Assembly (NCBI GenBank): GCA_033765145.1
Contig: JANRIH010000024.1
Coordinates: 22,504 to 86,503, forward strand
Length of the DNA stretch: 64,000 nucleotides
Direction of reading: 5' to 3'
Source: JAGVSR01 sp033765145
GTDB taxonomy: Bacteria > Pseudomonadota > Alphaproteobacteria > Rhizobiales > Hyphomicrobiaceae
Under the pieces are notes generated by a model. It had not been told where the DNA came from, made no database searches, and was given only the letters and a program-made list of their open reading frames with translations. Position 1 is the stretch's first letter; each line of letters opens with the position of its first letter. Below, piece by piece: positions 18,334-27,235 of this stretch. The position numbers were made by a program, and so were the translations under genes.

Positions 18334-20179
18334 CGGCCGATCCTCCGCGCTGGGTCGTCTGAAGGCGCGGCAGGCGCACGACAAAGCGCGCGCCGTCGGG
18401 TGGCGTCTCGGGACCCGCGCCGGATCGCCGGCGGTTCTCGGCCCAGATCTCACCCTCGTGCGCTCTGATGATCTCACGTGAAATCGACAACCCGAGGCCC
18501 GAGTTCTTGCCGCGCAAAGCCTCGGATTGGGGTCGGTCGGTATAGAAGCGGTCGAAGATGATGGCGAGGCGGTCGTCCGGGATGCCCGGACCGCTATCGT
18601 CGATCATGATGTCCACGTGGGTCGGGGAGTGGCTCAGCCGGACGACCACTTCGCTTTCTGGAGGTGAGAATGAGACGGCGTTGTCGATGAGATTGGTGAC
18701 GACCTGGCCGAGACGGCCTTCGTCGCCATTGACCATGAACGCGAGCGGGTCGCGCGTCGGCTCGGCGTCGATGCGGACTTTTCGGGTATCTTCCGAGAGA
18801 ATGTCGCGGAAGATCAGCGCGACGCTCTCGATCACGCTGGTGACGCTGGTCGGCTTCATGGCCTGGCGCGCGAGTTCCGCGTCCAGGCGCGACGCGTTCG
18901 AGACGTCGGTGATGAGACGATTGAGGCGCTTCAACTCGTTCTGGATCTGACGCACGAGTTCGTCCCGCTGCTCGAGTGTTTTTGCGTAGACGAGACTTTC
19001 TGCGGTCGAGCGGGCCGCGGTCAGCGGATTCTTCAGTTCGTGAGCCACGTCTGCCGCGAAACTTTCGCTCGCCTCGATCCGCCGATATAGCGCGGCCGTC
19101 ATCGCCCGGAACGCCTTGGCGAGCTGGCCGACCTCGTCGTTGCGATCCGAATAGTCGGGCAGGTCCTGCCGTGCGGAGATGTTGCGCGAAACAAGCTCGG
19201 CGGCTTCGGAGAGGCGGCGGATCGGACCGGCGACAGTGCGCGCCAGAACGAGCGAGGAGATGATCGTCGCGATGAGCGCGATGGCGGCCAATGTCAGGAT
19301 GCGCTGGCGCTCGCGCATCAGGGTGCGGTCGATTTCGCCGGGCTTTGTCGAAAGGAGGAGCGCGCCAAGAATCGCATTCGCGCGACGGATGGGGACGGCC
19401 ATGGAGACGATCTGCTCGCCGTCCTCATTCAAGAGTAGAAGCGGTGTTGGCGTTCCGGCCAGCGCCGCGCGGACTTCGGGATAAGCCGTACCCTTGGCGT
19501 TTCCGATCTCGCGATAGACGGGGAGGTGCTCGTCGATGACGAACGACGTCAATCGCGTCCAGAAGTTCTTCGTCTTGGGTTTCTTGTCCGGTTCGGCGGC
19601 GGCCGGTCGTGTCAACTGTCCGCGAACGAGAAATTCGGCGCTGTCGACGATCGGCGTGCCGTCGCGGCCGTAGATGCGCGCACGGTTCTTGGTGTGCTGA
19701 ATGAGGCGGCGCAGGATCGGTGTCACGCGCGCGGGATTGATCGAGAGCTGGAGGGCCGCAAAGCCGTCGTCCCGAAAGGGAACCTGGAAAGCGCCGCCTG
19801 ACTTGTCGAGATCGATCTCGATGTTGCCGCCCTTTTCGACGCGCGCGTCGCACGCGATCGCGGCCGCGATCAGTTCGCCCTGTGTGCGGAGACTTTCCTT
19901 TTTCGCGTCCACCAGCCATTCGTGATACTGGTTGAAGTAGAGAATGCCGCCGATCATGATCACGAGTCCGGCGAGGTTGGCGATCAGGATGCGCCTAACG
20001 AGGCTCGCCGAGGTGAGCTGAAAGAGCCTGAAGCGCGAGAGGCGGCGCGCGATGCGGCGAGGTTGCAGGCGGCGGAGCGCCGACGCAATCCGTCGGCCGG
20101 CCTTCGACATCCAATCGTCGAGACCGCCCAACGGCGGAAAGCGCTCCGACTCGAACGTCACGTCAGGGCTCCGATCCAC
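18314..20179 (-). CDS. chvG: Sensor histidine kinase ChvG
   Basis: Inner-membrane kinase of the ChvG/ChvI (ExoS/ChvI) system, which responds to acid and envelope stress and controls exopolysaccharide and host-association genes in rhizobia. 621 residues: a first membrane segment at about 62-84, a periplasmic sensor domain, a second segment at about 285-305, HAMP, then the H-box AADVAHELKNPLT with the phospho-His at residue 380. N-box and G-boxes (VTNLIDNAV, DDSGPGIP, GLGLSI) complete an active kinase. It sits between chvI upstream and hprK downstream in the conserved block. Confidence 0.95.
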   Translation of the reverse strand: MDRSPDVTFESERFPPLGGLDDWMSKAGRRIASALRRLQPRRIARRLSRFRLFQLTSASLVRRILIANLAGLVIMIGGILYFNQYHEWLVDAKKESLRTQGELIAAAIACDARVEKGGNIEIDLDKSGGAFQVPFRDDGFAALQLSINPARVTPILRRLIQHTKNRARIYGRDGTPIVDSAEFLVRGQLTRPAAAEPDKKPKTKNFWTRLTSFVIDEHLPVYREIGNAKGTAYPEVRAALAGTPTPLLLLNEDGEQIVSMAVPIRRANAILGALLLSTKPGEIDRTLMRERQRILTLAAIALIATIISSLVLARTVAGPIRRLSEAAELVSRNISARQDLPDYSDRNDEVGQLAKAFRAMTAALYRRIEASESFAADVAHELKNPLTAARSTAESLVYAKTLEQRDELVRQIQNELKRLNRLITDVSNASRLDAELARQAMKPTSVTSVIESVALIFRDILSEDTRKVRIDAEPTRDPLAFMVNGDEGRLGQVVTNLIDNAVSFSPPESEVVVRLSHSPTHVDIMIDDSGPGIPDDRLAIIFDRFYTDRPQSEALRGKNSGLGLSISREIIRAHEGEIWAENRRRSGAGPETPPDGARFVVRLPRLQTTQRGGSAGGRRFG

Positions 20180-20290
20180 AGTTCCAGCTCAACAGCCGGC
20201 ACGTTGCTCGCACGAGGGCGCCGGAGAGGCCACGGGTGCCCGTTCGTCAAGGAGTCGGGGGCGTTCCCGGCGCTGGTGGCGGCGTGACGA

Positions 20291-20995
20291 CTATTCCTTG
20301 AAGCGGTAGCCGACGCCGTAGAGTGTCTCGATCACGTCGAAGTCGTCGTCGACCTGCTTGAACTTCTTTCTCAAGCGCTTGATGTGGCTGTCGATGGTGC
20401 GGTCGTCGACGTACACCTGATCGTCGTAGGCCGCATCCATTAGAGCATCGCGGGTCTTGACGACGCCCGGCCGTGTCGCGAGGGCCTGAAGGATCAGGAA
20501 CTCGGTCACCGTCAGGGTGACGGGCCGGTTGTCCCAATGGCAGGTGTGACGCTCGGGGTCGAGCTTCAGTTTCCCCCGCTCGAGCGTGCGCGACACCTCG
20601 GGCTGGGCGGGTTGGCCGTCCTTCGGCGCGAAGCGGCGCAGGATCGCGCGGACGCGCTCGACGATCAGGCGCTGGGAGAACGGCTTCGTGATGTAATCGT
20701 CGGCGCCCATCTTGAGGCCGAACAACTCGTCGATTTCCTCGTCCTTCGATGTGAGGAAGATCACCGGCATGTCGGACTGCTGGCGGACGCGGCGGAGGAG
20801 TTCCATGCCGTCCATGCGCGGCATCTTGATATCGAAGATGCCGAGATCGGCGGGGTCTTCCGACAGGGCCTCGAGGGCCGAGGCGCCGTCGTTGTAGGTG
20901 CGCACTTTGTAACCTTCGGCTTCGAGCGCCATGCCGAGCGAGGTCAGAATATTGCGCTCATCGTCGACCAGCGCGATCGTGGTCTTCTCTTTCAT
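20291..20995 (-). CDS. chvI: Response regulator ChvI
   Basis: OmpR-family transcription factor, 234 residues. The receiver has acidic residues 11-13 (DDE), the phospho-acceptor Asp55 in IFDIKMPRMDG, and TSKDEE with the switch Thr. The C-terminal winged helix contains VDDRTIDSHIKRLRKKF and ends YGVGYRFKE. It is partnered by ChvG, whose gene begins 111 bases downstream. The divergent HugZ-family gene lies 187 bases away, so the two promoters share that interval. Confidence 0.96.
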   Translation of the reverse strand: MKEKTTIALVDDERNILTSLGMALEAEGYKVRTYNDGASALEALSEDPADLGIFDIKMPRMDGMELLRRVRQQSDMPVIFLTSKDEEIDELFGLKMGADDYITKPFSQRLIVERVRAILRRFAPKDGQPAQPEVSRTLERGKLKLDPERHTCHWDNRPVTLTVTEFLILQALATRPGVVKTRDALMDAAYDDQVYVDDRTIDSHIKRLRKKFKQVDDDFDVIETLYGVGYRFKE

Positions 20996-21182
20996 GATCC
21001 GTCATCCTCGTAGCGGGCTCGTAGCGGGCGCTCACGGCAGCCCGGCCCGCGGCGCATTATGGCCTCAACTTGGATCAATTGAGGCGATGCAGACTTGCAC
21101 GCTTGCGGCTGAACCCTACCTGAACGGGCCGGGAACGCAATGAGGCAGCCCGGTTCGGGCTTCCCTGAAGAAAGGACGACCG

Positions 21183-21920
21183 ATGACCGAGACGGGTCGA
21201 GACGAAGGTCCGGACGTGGCCGCGCGGCGCATACTCCGCCGTTCGCTCAAAGGGTCGCTCGCGACCCTCGCGCGGGACGGCGGCGGCCCCTACGCCTCGC
21301 TCGTGGCCATCGCGACGGAGCCGGACGGCACGCCGATCCTGCTCATCTCGCGTCTCGCACTTCACACGCAGAATTTGTTGGCAGATCCGAGGGCTAGCCT
21401 GCTTCTGGACGGGACGGATGGGGCCGGAAACCCGCTCGCGGGCGGGCGGGTCTCGATCCAGGGCCGTGTCCTGCCGGCGGTCAGCGAGACGCACAGGAGG
21501 CGATACCTTTCGCGCCACCCCGAGGCCGAGCTGTACGCCGGGTTTGCGGATTTCGACTTCTATACTTTCGACATCGCGAACGCGCATTTCGTGGGCGGGT
21601 TCGGACGCATCATCGATCTCACGCGCGACGAACTGCTCGTCGATCACTCAGCCGCGTCGGATCTCGTGGCCGGCGAAGCGGACGTCATTGCGCACATGAA
21701 CAAGGATCACGCCGATGCGGTCGCACTTTATGCCGCACATTCGACGGGCGGGGCCGTCGAGCCGGGCGCCTGGCGGATGACCGGGGTCGATCCGGAAGGG
21801 TTCGATCTCGCGAGCGCCGGACGGTCTGCTAGAATAAATTTCTCGAATATTGCCCGCTCACCGAATGAAGTTCGCGTCGAACTCGTGAAGCTCGTCAAAA
21901 GGCTTCGGGTCGGCGATTGA
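21183..21920 (+). CDS. HugZ-family protein (PNPOx-like fold plus DUF2470)
   Basis: 245-residue cytoplasmic protein. The N-terminal split-barrel resembles pyridoxamine-phosphate-oxidase-like and HugZ heme-binding proteins (LKGSLATLARDGGGPYASLV, then SRLALHTQNL). The C-terminal DUF2470 domain has HMNKDHADAVALYA. HugZ members bind or degrade heme; other members with this architecture are uncharacterised, so substrate is not assigned. An AAGGACG ribosome site precedes the ATG. In Hyphomicrobiales a gene of this type often sits between chvI and pckA. Confidence 0.82.
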   Translation: MTETGRDEGPDVAARRILRRSLKGSLATLARDGGGPYASLVAIATEPDGTPILLISRLALHTQNLLADPRASLLLDGTDGAGNPLAGGRVSIQGRVLPAVSETHRRRYLSRHPEAELYAGFADFDFYTFDIANAHFVGGFGRIIDLTRDELLVDHSAASDLVAGEADVIAHMNKDHADAVALYAAHSTGGAVEPGAWRMTGVDPEGFDLASAGRSARINFSNIARSPNEVRVELVKLVKRLRVGD

Positions 21921-22167
21921 CGTTCGCCGGCGCATCGCAGGAATGCTCGTTCGACTATGGGCCGATTGAGTGCACTTCGTTGGTGACGTACCGCTAATTC
22001 AGGTGGGACTAGACTACCCATTGGTGTAGTGTCTCGCCCTCTGAAGCGTCCGGCGCTGAACGATCGGGCGAACCATTTTCGCGTCCCAAGGGAGCGACCG
22101 CGCCCACCGACCGAACCCGTCGAACTCGGGTGCCGGAGGTCGAGAGACCGAGCCGGTCCCCTCGCCC

Positions 22168-23772
22168 ATGAGACTGGAATCCATGTCCTCCGAAATCTTC
22201 CCGCTCAACGCCTGCCGCAAGCTTTCGATCAACAACACGGTGCCGGAACTCGTCGAGATCGCGGTCCGGCGGAATGAGGGGCGGCTCGCCGCCAGCGGCG
22301 CGTTTGTCGTCGAGACCGGCCAGCACACCGGGCGGTCAGTTGCGGACAAGTTCATCGTCCGGGACGCCGACACCGAGGGGGCCATCTGGTGGGACAACAA
22401 CAAGAGCATGAGCGAGGAGCAGTTCGAACGGCTCCTGCAAGATTTCCTGTCGTTCGCGAAGCTCAAGGAACTCTACGTCCAGGATCTCTTCGCGGGCGCT
22501 GATGCCGGCAGCCGGCTCCCGACGCGGGTCTTCTGCGAATATGCCTGGCACGCACTCTTCATTCGCCACCTTCTGCGCCGTCCGGACATGGGAGACCTCG
22601 AAAACTTCACGCCGGGTCTGACGATCGTTGCGCTGCCGTCGTTCCGCGCGGCGCCCGACTATCACGGCACGCGATCGGAAACCGTCATCGCCTGCAATTT
22701 CACGCGGCGCATCGTGCTCATCGGCGGCACGTCCTATGCGGGTGAAATCAAGAAGAGTGTGTTCAGCTATCTCAACTACCGCCTGCCGCAGAAGGGCGTC
22801 ATGCCGATGCACTGCTCGGCCAACGTCGGCGCGCAGGGCGATAGCGCCGTCTTCTTCGGACTTTCCGGAACGGGCAAGACAACGCTCTCCGCGGACCCCA
22901 AGCGCACCCTCATCGGTGACGACGAGCACGGCTGGTCGCCGCGCGGAATCTTCAATTTCGAAGGCGGGTGCTACGCCAAGACGATCCGGCTTTCGAAGGA
23001 GGCCGAACCCGAGATCCATGCGGCGGCGTCGCGCTTCGCGACCGTGCTCGAGAATGTGATCGTCAATCCCATCACGGGCGCCGCCGATTTCGACGACGGG
23101 CGGCTCACCGAGAACACGCGTGCCGCCTATCCGCTCGAGGCGATCCCGAACGCCAGCGCAACAGGTGTTGCCGGACATCCGAAGAACATCGTCATGCTGA
23201 CGGCGGATGCATTCGGCGTCATGCCGCCAATCGCCAAGCTCTCCGCTGCGCAGGCGGTCTACCATTTCCTGTCCGGATATACGGCCAAGGTCGCGGGTAC
23301 CGAAAAGGGCATGGGCAGCGAACCGCAGGCGACGTTCTCGACCTGCTTCGGCGCGCCGTTCATGCCGCGGCACCCTGCGGAATACGGATCGCTGTTGCGC
23401 CGCCTCATCGCAGAGCACGGCGTCGATTGCTGGCTCGTCAACACCGGCTGGACGGGCGGCAAGTTTGGCACGGGGACCCGCATGCCGATCAAGCTGACGC
23501 GCGCTCTGCTCAATGCCGCGCTTTCGGGTGAACTGAAGAGCCTGCCGATGCGGACCGATCCGGTGTTCGGGTTCGACGTGCCCGTGGCGGTGCCCGGTCT
23601 CGACGGCAAAGTCCTCGATCCGAGGGCAACGTGGGCCGACCCGGCGCTTTACGACGAGACGGCTCGGAAACTTGTCGGCATGTTCGAAGCGAACTTCGGC
23701 AAGTATGAGAGTCAGGTCGACGCCGAAGTACGCAATGCCCGGCCGGGCGCTGTCAACAAGGCCGCGGCGTGA
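22168..23772 (+). CDS. pckA: Phosphoenolpyruvate carboxykinase (ATP)
   Basis: Converts oxaloacetate and ATP to phosphoenolpyruvate, the entry step of gluconeogenesis. The 534-residue protein has the substrate-binding RSETVIACNFT region, the kinase-1a P-loop FGLSGTGKTTLSAD, the metal-binding IGDDEHGW, and NTGWTGG with the adenine-binding region. An in-frame ATG at 22183 (MSSEIFPLNA) is an alternative start; neither has a strong ribosome site. Its position opposite chvI is conserved in rhizobia, where ChvI and the PTS influence its expression. Confidence 0.97.
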   Translation: MRLESMSSEIFPLNACRKLSINNTVPELVEIAVRRNEGRLAASGAFVVETGQHTGRSVADKFIVRDADTEGAIWWDNNKSMSEEQFERLLQDFLSFAKLKELYVQDLFAGADAGSRLPTRVFCEYAWHALFIRHLLRRPDMGDLENFTPGLTIVALPSFRAAPDYHGTRSETVIACNFTRRIVLIGGTSYAGEIKKSVFSYLNYRLPQKGVMPMHCSANVGAQGDSAVFFGLSGTGKTTLSADPKRTLIGDDEHGWSPRGIFNFEGGCYAKTIRLSKEAEPEIHAAASRFATVLENVIVNPITGAADFDDGRLTENTRAAYPLEAIPNASATGVAGHPKNIVMLTADAFGVMPPIAKLSAAQAVYHFLSGYTAKVAGTEKGMGSEPQATFSTCFGAPFMPRHPAEYGSLLRRLIAEHGVDCWLVNTGWTGGKFGTGTRMPIKLTRALLNAALSGELKSLPMRTDPVFGFDVPVAVPGLDGKVLDPRATWADPALYDETARKLVGMFEANFGKYESQVDAEVRNARPGAVNKAAA

Positions 23773-23965
23773 GCATAGCCGCCGGCGCGTGACACCGCTC
23801 GCTGCGTGACGTCAGGCGACAAACCGGCATAGGCGTCGCAGGCTCCATCGTTTCCAGGTATAGTCGGTGCATCGCGGGTCCCACCCTTGGGCCCCCTGCG
23901 ATGCGTCGTTGTGCTGTGGTCAGCACGACGATCACCACAGACCGCAGGAGGTGCGGCGCCGTCTC

Positions 23966-24361
23966 ATGCTCGACTGGCTTTCCAGGGTGCTCATGCTGGA
24001 GCCGAGGCCGCGAATGCCGAAGGCTGCGATACCAGACGGGTCGGTTAGCAGCGACCCCGAGGAAATCAGGGTTCAGAGCAGCGGGCGCGACGCCGACATC
24101 ATCCGGTGGTCGGACATCGGACGCCTCGCGATCACGGTTCGATGCGATGGGGATGCGTCGCCCCGTCTCGATTGGATCCTCGAGCACGTCGACGGCCGGA
24201 CGACGCTGCACGTGCCGATGGGCATGGCCGGCGAGCACGATCTCGTCATGACGATGCAAGTCCGGCTGCACGGCTTCGACCGAATGGCCGTCGTCGAAGC
24301 GTTGAGCGCGCCAAAGAGCGCGCGATTTGAGGTTTGGGATCGATCCTGGCCGCTGGAATAG
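23966..24361 (+). CDS. Hypothetical protein
   Basis: 131-residue protein of unknown function. I do not recognise a family. It has no signal peptide or membrane segment. Visible parts are an N-terminal MLDWLSRVLMLEP, then IRWSDIGRLAITVRCDG and a C-terminal ending WDRSWPLE, which read like a compact mixed alpha/beta fold. An in-frame GTG at 23951 is adjacent to AGGAGG; the ATG at 23966 has the same AGGAGG 14 bases upstream, so the exact start is open. It converges on the desaturase gene. Confidence 0.6.
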   Translation: MLDWLSRVLMLEPRPRMPKAAIPDGSVSSDPEEIRVQSSGRDADIIRWSDIGRLAITVRCDGDASPRLDWILEHVDGRTTLHVPMGMAGEHDLVMTMQVRLHGFDRMAVVEALSAPKSARFEVWDRSWPLE

Positions 24362-24424
24362 CCTCGGACGGCATACTGCGCAGCGCTGCCGGTCCGCTGA
24401 AGTCTGCAGCGCTCTCCCAGACAA

Positions 24425-25588
24425 TCAAGCTCTAAGTGTCGATGCTTCCTCGAACGTCACGAGCCTGCGGCCGGCTTCGTCCCAGAGCTTCAGACGCGCG
24501 CACGACAGGCTATCGAAGAGCGTCAAGCGATTGATCGATTGAAGTTCCTGGCTGGCAGCGAGGCAGGCGTCGAGCTTGTAGTTCGGGATCATACTGTTCA
24601 GATGGTGGATGTGGTGCAGGCCGATGGAGCCCGTGAACCAGTTCAGCACCGGATGGAGGACGTAGTACGAGCTGCCATGGAGTGCGGCGACCTGGAACGA
24701 CCACTCGTCCGCGCCGTCCCAGACCGTATCTTCGAACTGGTGCTGGATGAAGAACAGCCAGCCGCCGACTGCGGTCGCGATGTGCAGCATTGGCCATGCG
24801 ATCCAGAACAGGCGATCATACCCCACGAACCAGCCGACCGTTCCCCAGACAGCCACAAGCACCACGTTGAGGCCCATGACGCTCGACCATGTATCACGCG
24901 GCGGATAGGGGTGCAGCCAGGGCAGGCGCTGAATGACCGCGAAATAAAACGGCACGCCGAAGCCAAACAGAAACAGCGGATGTCGGTAGATGCGATAGCC
25001 GAGCTGCTGCAGCGGCGAGAGCTTCTCATATTCTGCGATGGTCAGTGTCTTGATATCGCCGACGCCGCGCTTCTCGAGATGGCCGGAGCCCGCGTGATGC
25101 TGGGCATGCTCGCGGCGCCACAGGCCGTAGGGCGTGATCGTCAAAAGACTGATGGCGCGCCCGGTCCACGTGTTTGCCTGCGTCGTCGAAAAGAAAGAGC
25201 CGTGTCCGCAGTCGTGCTGAATGATGAAATAGCGGACGAGGAGGCCGCCTGCAGGTATCGCGAGCATCAGCGTCAGCCAGTAGTGCGTATCGACAGTCGC
25301 GAACATCGCCGCCACGATGGCGACGAAGGGGATCGTCGTCGTCACGATCTGCTGGATTGCGCGGCGATTGTCGGCGCCCCGGAAGGCCATGCAGTGGAGT
25401 GCCATGCGGCGAGCTGTGACCTTCAAGGCCTCCGTATTCAGCTCCTGGGCTGCGCGGTCGATGATGGCATTGGCTGATCTATCGTGTGGCACAGAGTCGA
25501 GGCTGGCACTTTTGGGCTGCGCGGCGGCGGAGGCGGTTTGCACGGCGGGAAGGGTCCAGTTCTTGGCGAGCAGCGCGACCTTGCGCAA
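24425..25588 (-). CDS. Fatty acid desaturase (acyl-lipid type)
   Basis: Integral membrane di-iron desaturase that introduces a double bond into fatty acyl chains. The three histidine boxes are present and ordered: HDCGHGSF, HAQHHAGSG and HHIHHLN, with hydrophobic spans between them (IPFVAIVAAMFATVDTHYW region, and ILFxxHWLLY-like segments). The frame begins with a TTG at 25588, giving 387 residues; the first about 60 residues are not conserved in character, so a later start is possible. It is the sole lipid gene here, so regulation cannot be inferred. Confidence 0.87.
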   Translation of the reverse strand: MRKVALLAKNWTLPAVQTASAAAQPKSASLDSVPHDRSANAIIDRAAQELNTEALKVTARRMALHCMAFRGADNRRAIQQIVTTTIPFVAIVAAMFATVDTHYWLTLMLAIPAGGLLVRYFIIQHDCGHGSFFSTTQANTWTGRAISLLTITPYGLWRREHAQHHAGSGHLEKRGVGDIKTLTIAEYEKLSPLQQLGYRIYRHPLFLFGFGVPFYFAVIQRLPWLHPYPPRDTWSSVMGLNVVLVAVWGTVGWFVGYDRLFWIAWPMLHIATAVGGWLFFIQHQFEDTVWDGADEWSFQVAALHGSSYYVLHPVLNWFTGSIGLHHIHHLNSMIPNYKLDACLAASQELQSINRLTLFDSLSCARLKLWDEAGRRLVTFEEASTLRA

Positions 25589-25838
25589 CGTGAAGGCCGT
25601 AGCACAGTCGTCGCGCCCGGGCGATAGATCAAGACGCGCACTTGAAACTGATGTGTGAAAAGCAGCGCAGCGTGCTTTCGCCGACGCACTTTAGGTGCAG
25701 CAGGCCCGGTACATCTGGCCGCTCCCGCCATTGGCGCTCCGGCACGGTCGGCCGTTCACGTCGTGTTGCGATGCGTCAGCTCCATCAGATTGCGTGATGC
25801 GGTGCGACACCGCTGCTGATCGCAAAGCTCGACGCGGC

Positions 25839-27053
25839 CTAGTGCTGACCCCAGATTTCGACGACGGCCGGGGTTCCTTCGAATAGATTCGTCAGGCCTT
25901 TCGACAGATCGAATCGAGAACGATAGCGCGCCCGGATCTCCTTGATGGCCGCTCGGCCAACCTTGAATTCCAAGGGACCATAAGGCTTTCCCGGCTCGAC
26001 CCGCTCGCGCATCTGGAAGACTTCGTCGGGGCCCGACTGGAAGACGACGCGGATTTCTCGAAGCGTGATCGCGCGGTCCTTCGCGACGACGCGCAACCGC
26101 GCAAACCCGCCCTCGTTCGGGCTCACGGGGATCAGATCGCGGTCATAGCCGGTGAAGCCCGCCGTTTGCGCGCCCAAGAGAACCCATCCTTCGTTGAACT
26201 TTACGCCTTCGCCGGACGCGCCGAGCCATGTCTTCGCATATTCGCCGGTAATTTCGATTCGCGAGTGGTTCTTGCTGTCCAATTTCGGCCGGTAGGTGAG
26301 TTCGATCGTCGCGATGAACTTGTTGCCGTCGATCTCGATCCAGCTCGTCTGGGTGTCGGCCTTCAATTCGTCGACGATTGTCACATCCTGACGTGTGCCG
26401 TCGGCATAGGTGATTTTCGCCTTGTCGACGAAGATCGGGCTTCCCAGAACGCGAAGTCGAATGCGATCGAACTTGCCGATCTCGCGGCCGACTTCGATCG
26501 TCTCCTGTTCGCGCGCGAGTGGCACCAGCTTGTGGCCGAACAGAATGCCGTCTTCGGTCAGCTTCTCGCCCTTCTTGATCGCTGACGACCCTGACGGCGA
26601 CGGCGCCGGGTTATTGGCGACGGCTGGCGCGGCGGCTCGCTCCATCCGCCGGCCCGCGCGCGACTGGTCACCGAGAACCTTCACTGTCGTCGCGCCTGAC
26701 GATGCGTTCCACGTGACGACGACGGAATTGATGAAACGGTCCTTCTTGGCGGGATCGATGGCGCGACTGCGCTCGCCGCCGCGCATGTTGATCTGCCGCT
26801 CTTCGAGATGGAAGCTCTGATCGTCATAGACCACTCGAACCTGGCTGACGTCGATGGCGTTCTCGCCGGCGTTTCGAATGCGGACGGAGCGGAAGCCGCC
26901 CTTCGCGGTCGAGACATCGATGGTCACGCTGCCGGCCTTCGACACGTCGATCTCGGCCGAACCGATCTCGATCAAGTCCTCGGCCCAAACCGGCAGCCCG
27001 AGGGCCATCCAACCGGTGAGGATCAGCGCGAAGAGAAGGCTTGGAAACCGCAT
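25839..27053 (-). CDS. Secreted protein with three related beta-rich modules
   Basis: 404 residues with a clear signal peptide (MRFPSLLFALILTGWMALG, cleavage near VWA-E). Three segments of similar pattern follow: SVRIRNAGENAIDVSQVRVVYDD, FDRIRLRVLGSPIFVDKAKI and ARLRVVAKDRAITLREIRVVF, each shown here as parts of beta strands. The pattern (R-x-R, hydrophobic strand, acidic-Gly turn) recalls DUF2541-type modules. A Pro/Ala/Ser linker separates modules one and two. Likely periplasmic; function unknown. It is divergent from the FAD-oxidase gene. Confidence 0.75.
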   Translation of the reverse strand: MRFPSLLFALILTGWMALGLPVWAEDLIEIGSAEIDVSKAGSVTIDVSTAKGGFRSVRIRNAGENAIDVSQVRVVYDDQSFHLEERQINMRGGERSRAIDPAKKDRFINSVVVTWNASSGATTVKVLGDQSRAGRRMERAAAPAVANNPAPSPSGSSAIKKGEKLTEDGILFGHKLVPLAREQETIEVGREIGKFDRIRLRVLGSPIFVDKAKITYADGTRQDVTIVDELKADTQTSWIEIDGNKFIATIELTYRPKLDSKNHSRIEITGEYAKTWLGASGEGVKFNEGWVLLGAQTAGFTGYDRDLIPVSPNEGGFARLRVVAKDRAITLREIRVVFQSGPDEVFQMRERVEPGKPYGPLEFKVGRAAIKEIRARYRSRFDLSKGLTNLFEGTPAVVEIWGQH

Positions 27054-27235
27054 GTCGCTTACTCGCTGTTCGGCAGGCGTCGATGGCCTTCAACCGCCAT
27101 AGCGCATGGTTCATCTCTCGAAAAGGCTTCAGCCGCGAGATAACAGTGTTCCGGCGGGACCGTTTGATGGCACTGTCGCTGACGGGACACGGCGGGAGAC
27201 GCTGGCGCCCGGCAGTCAGGAGGCTGGCCAGAGAT

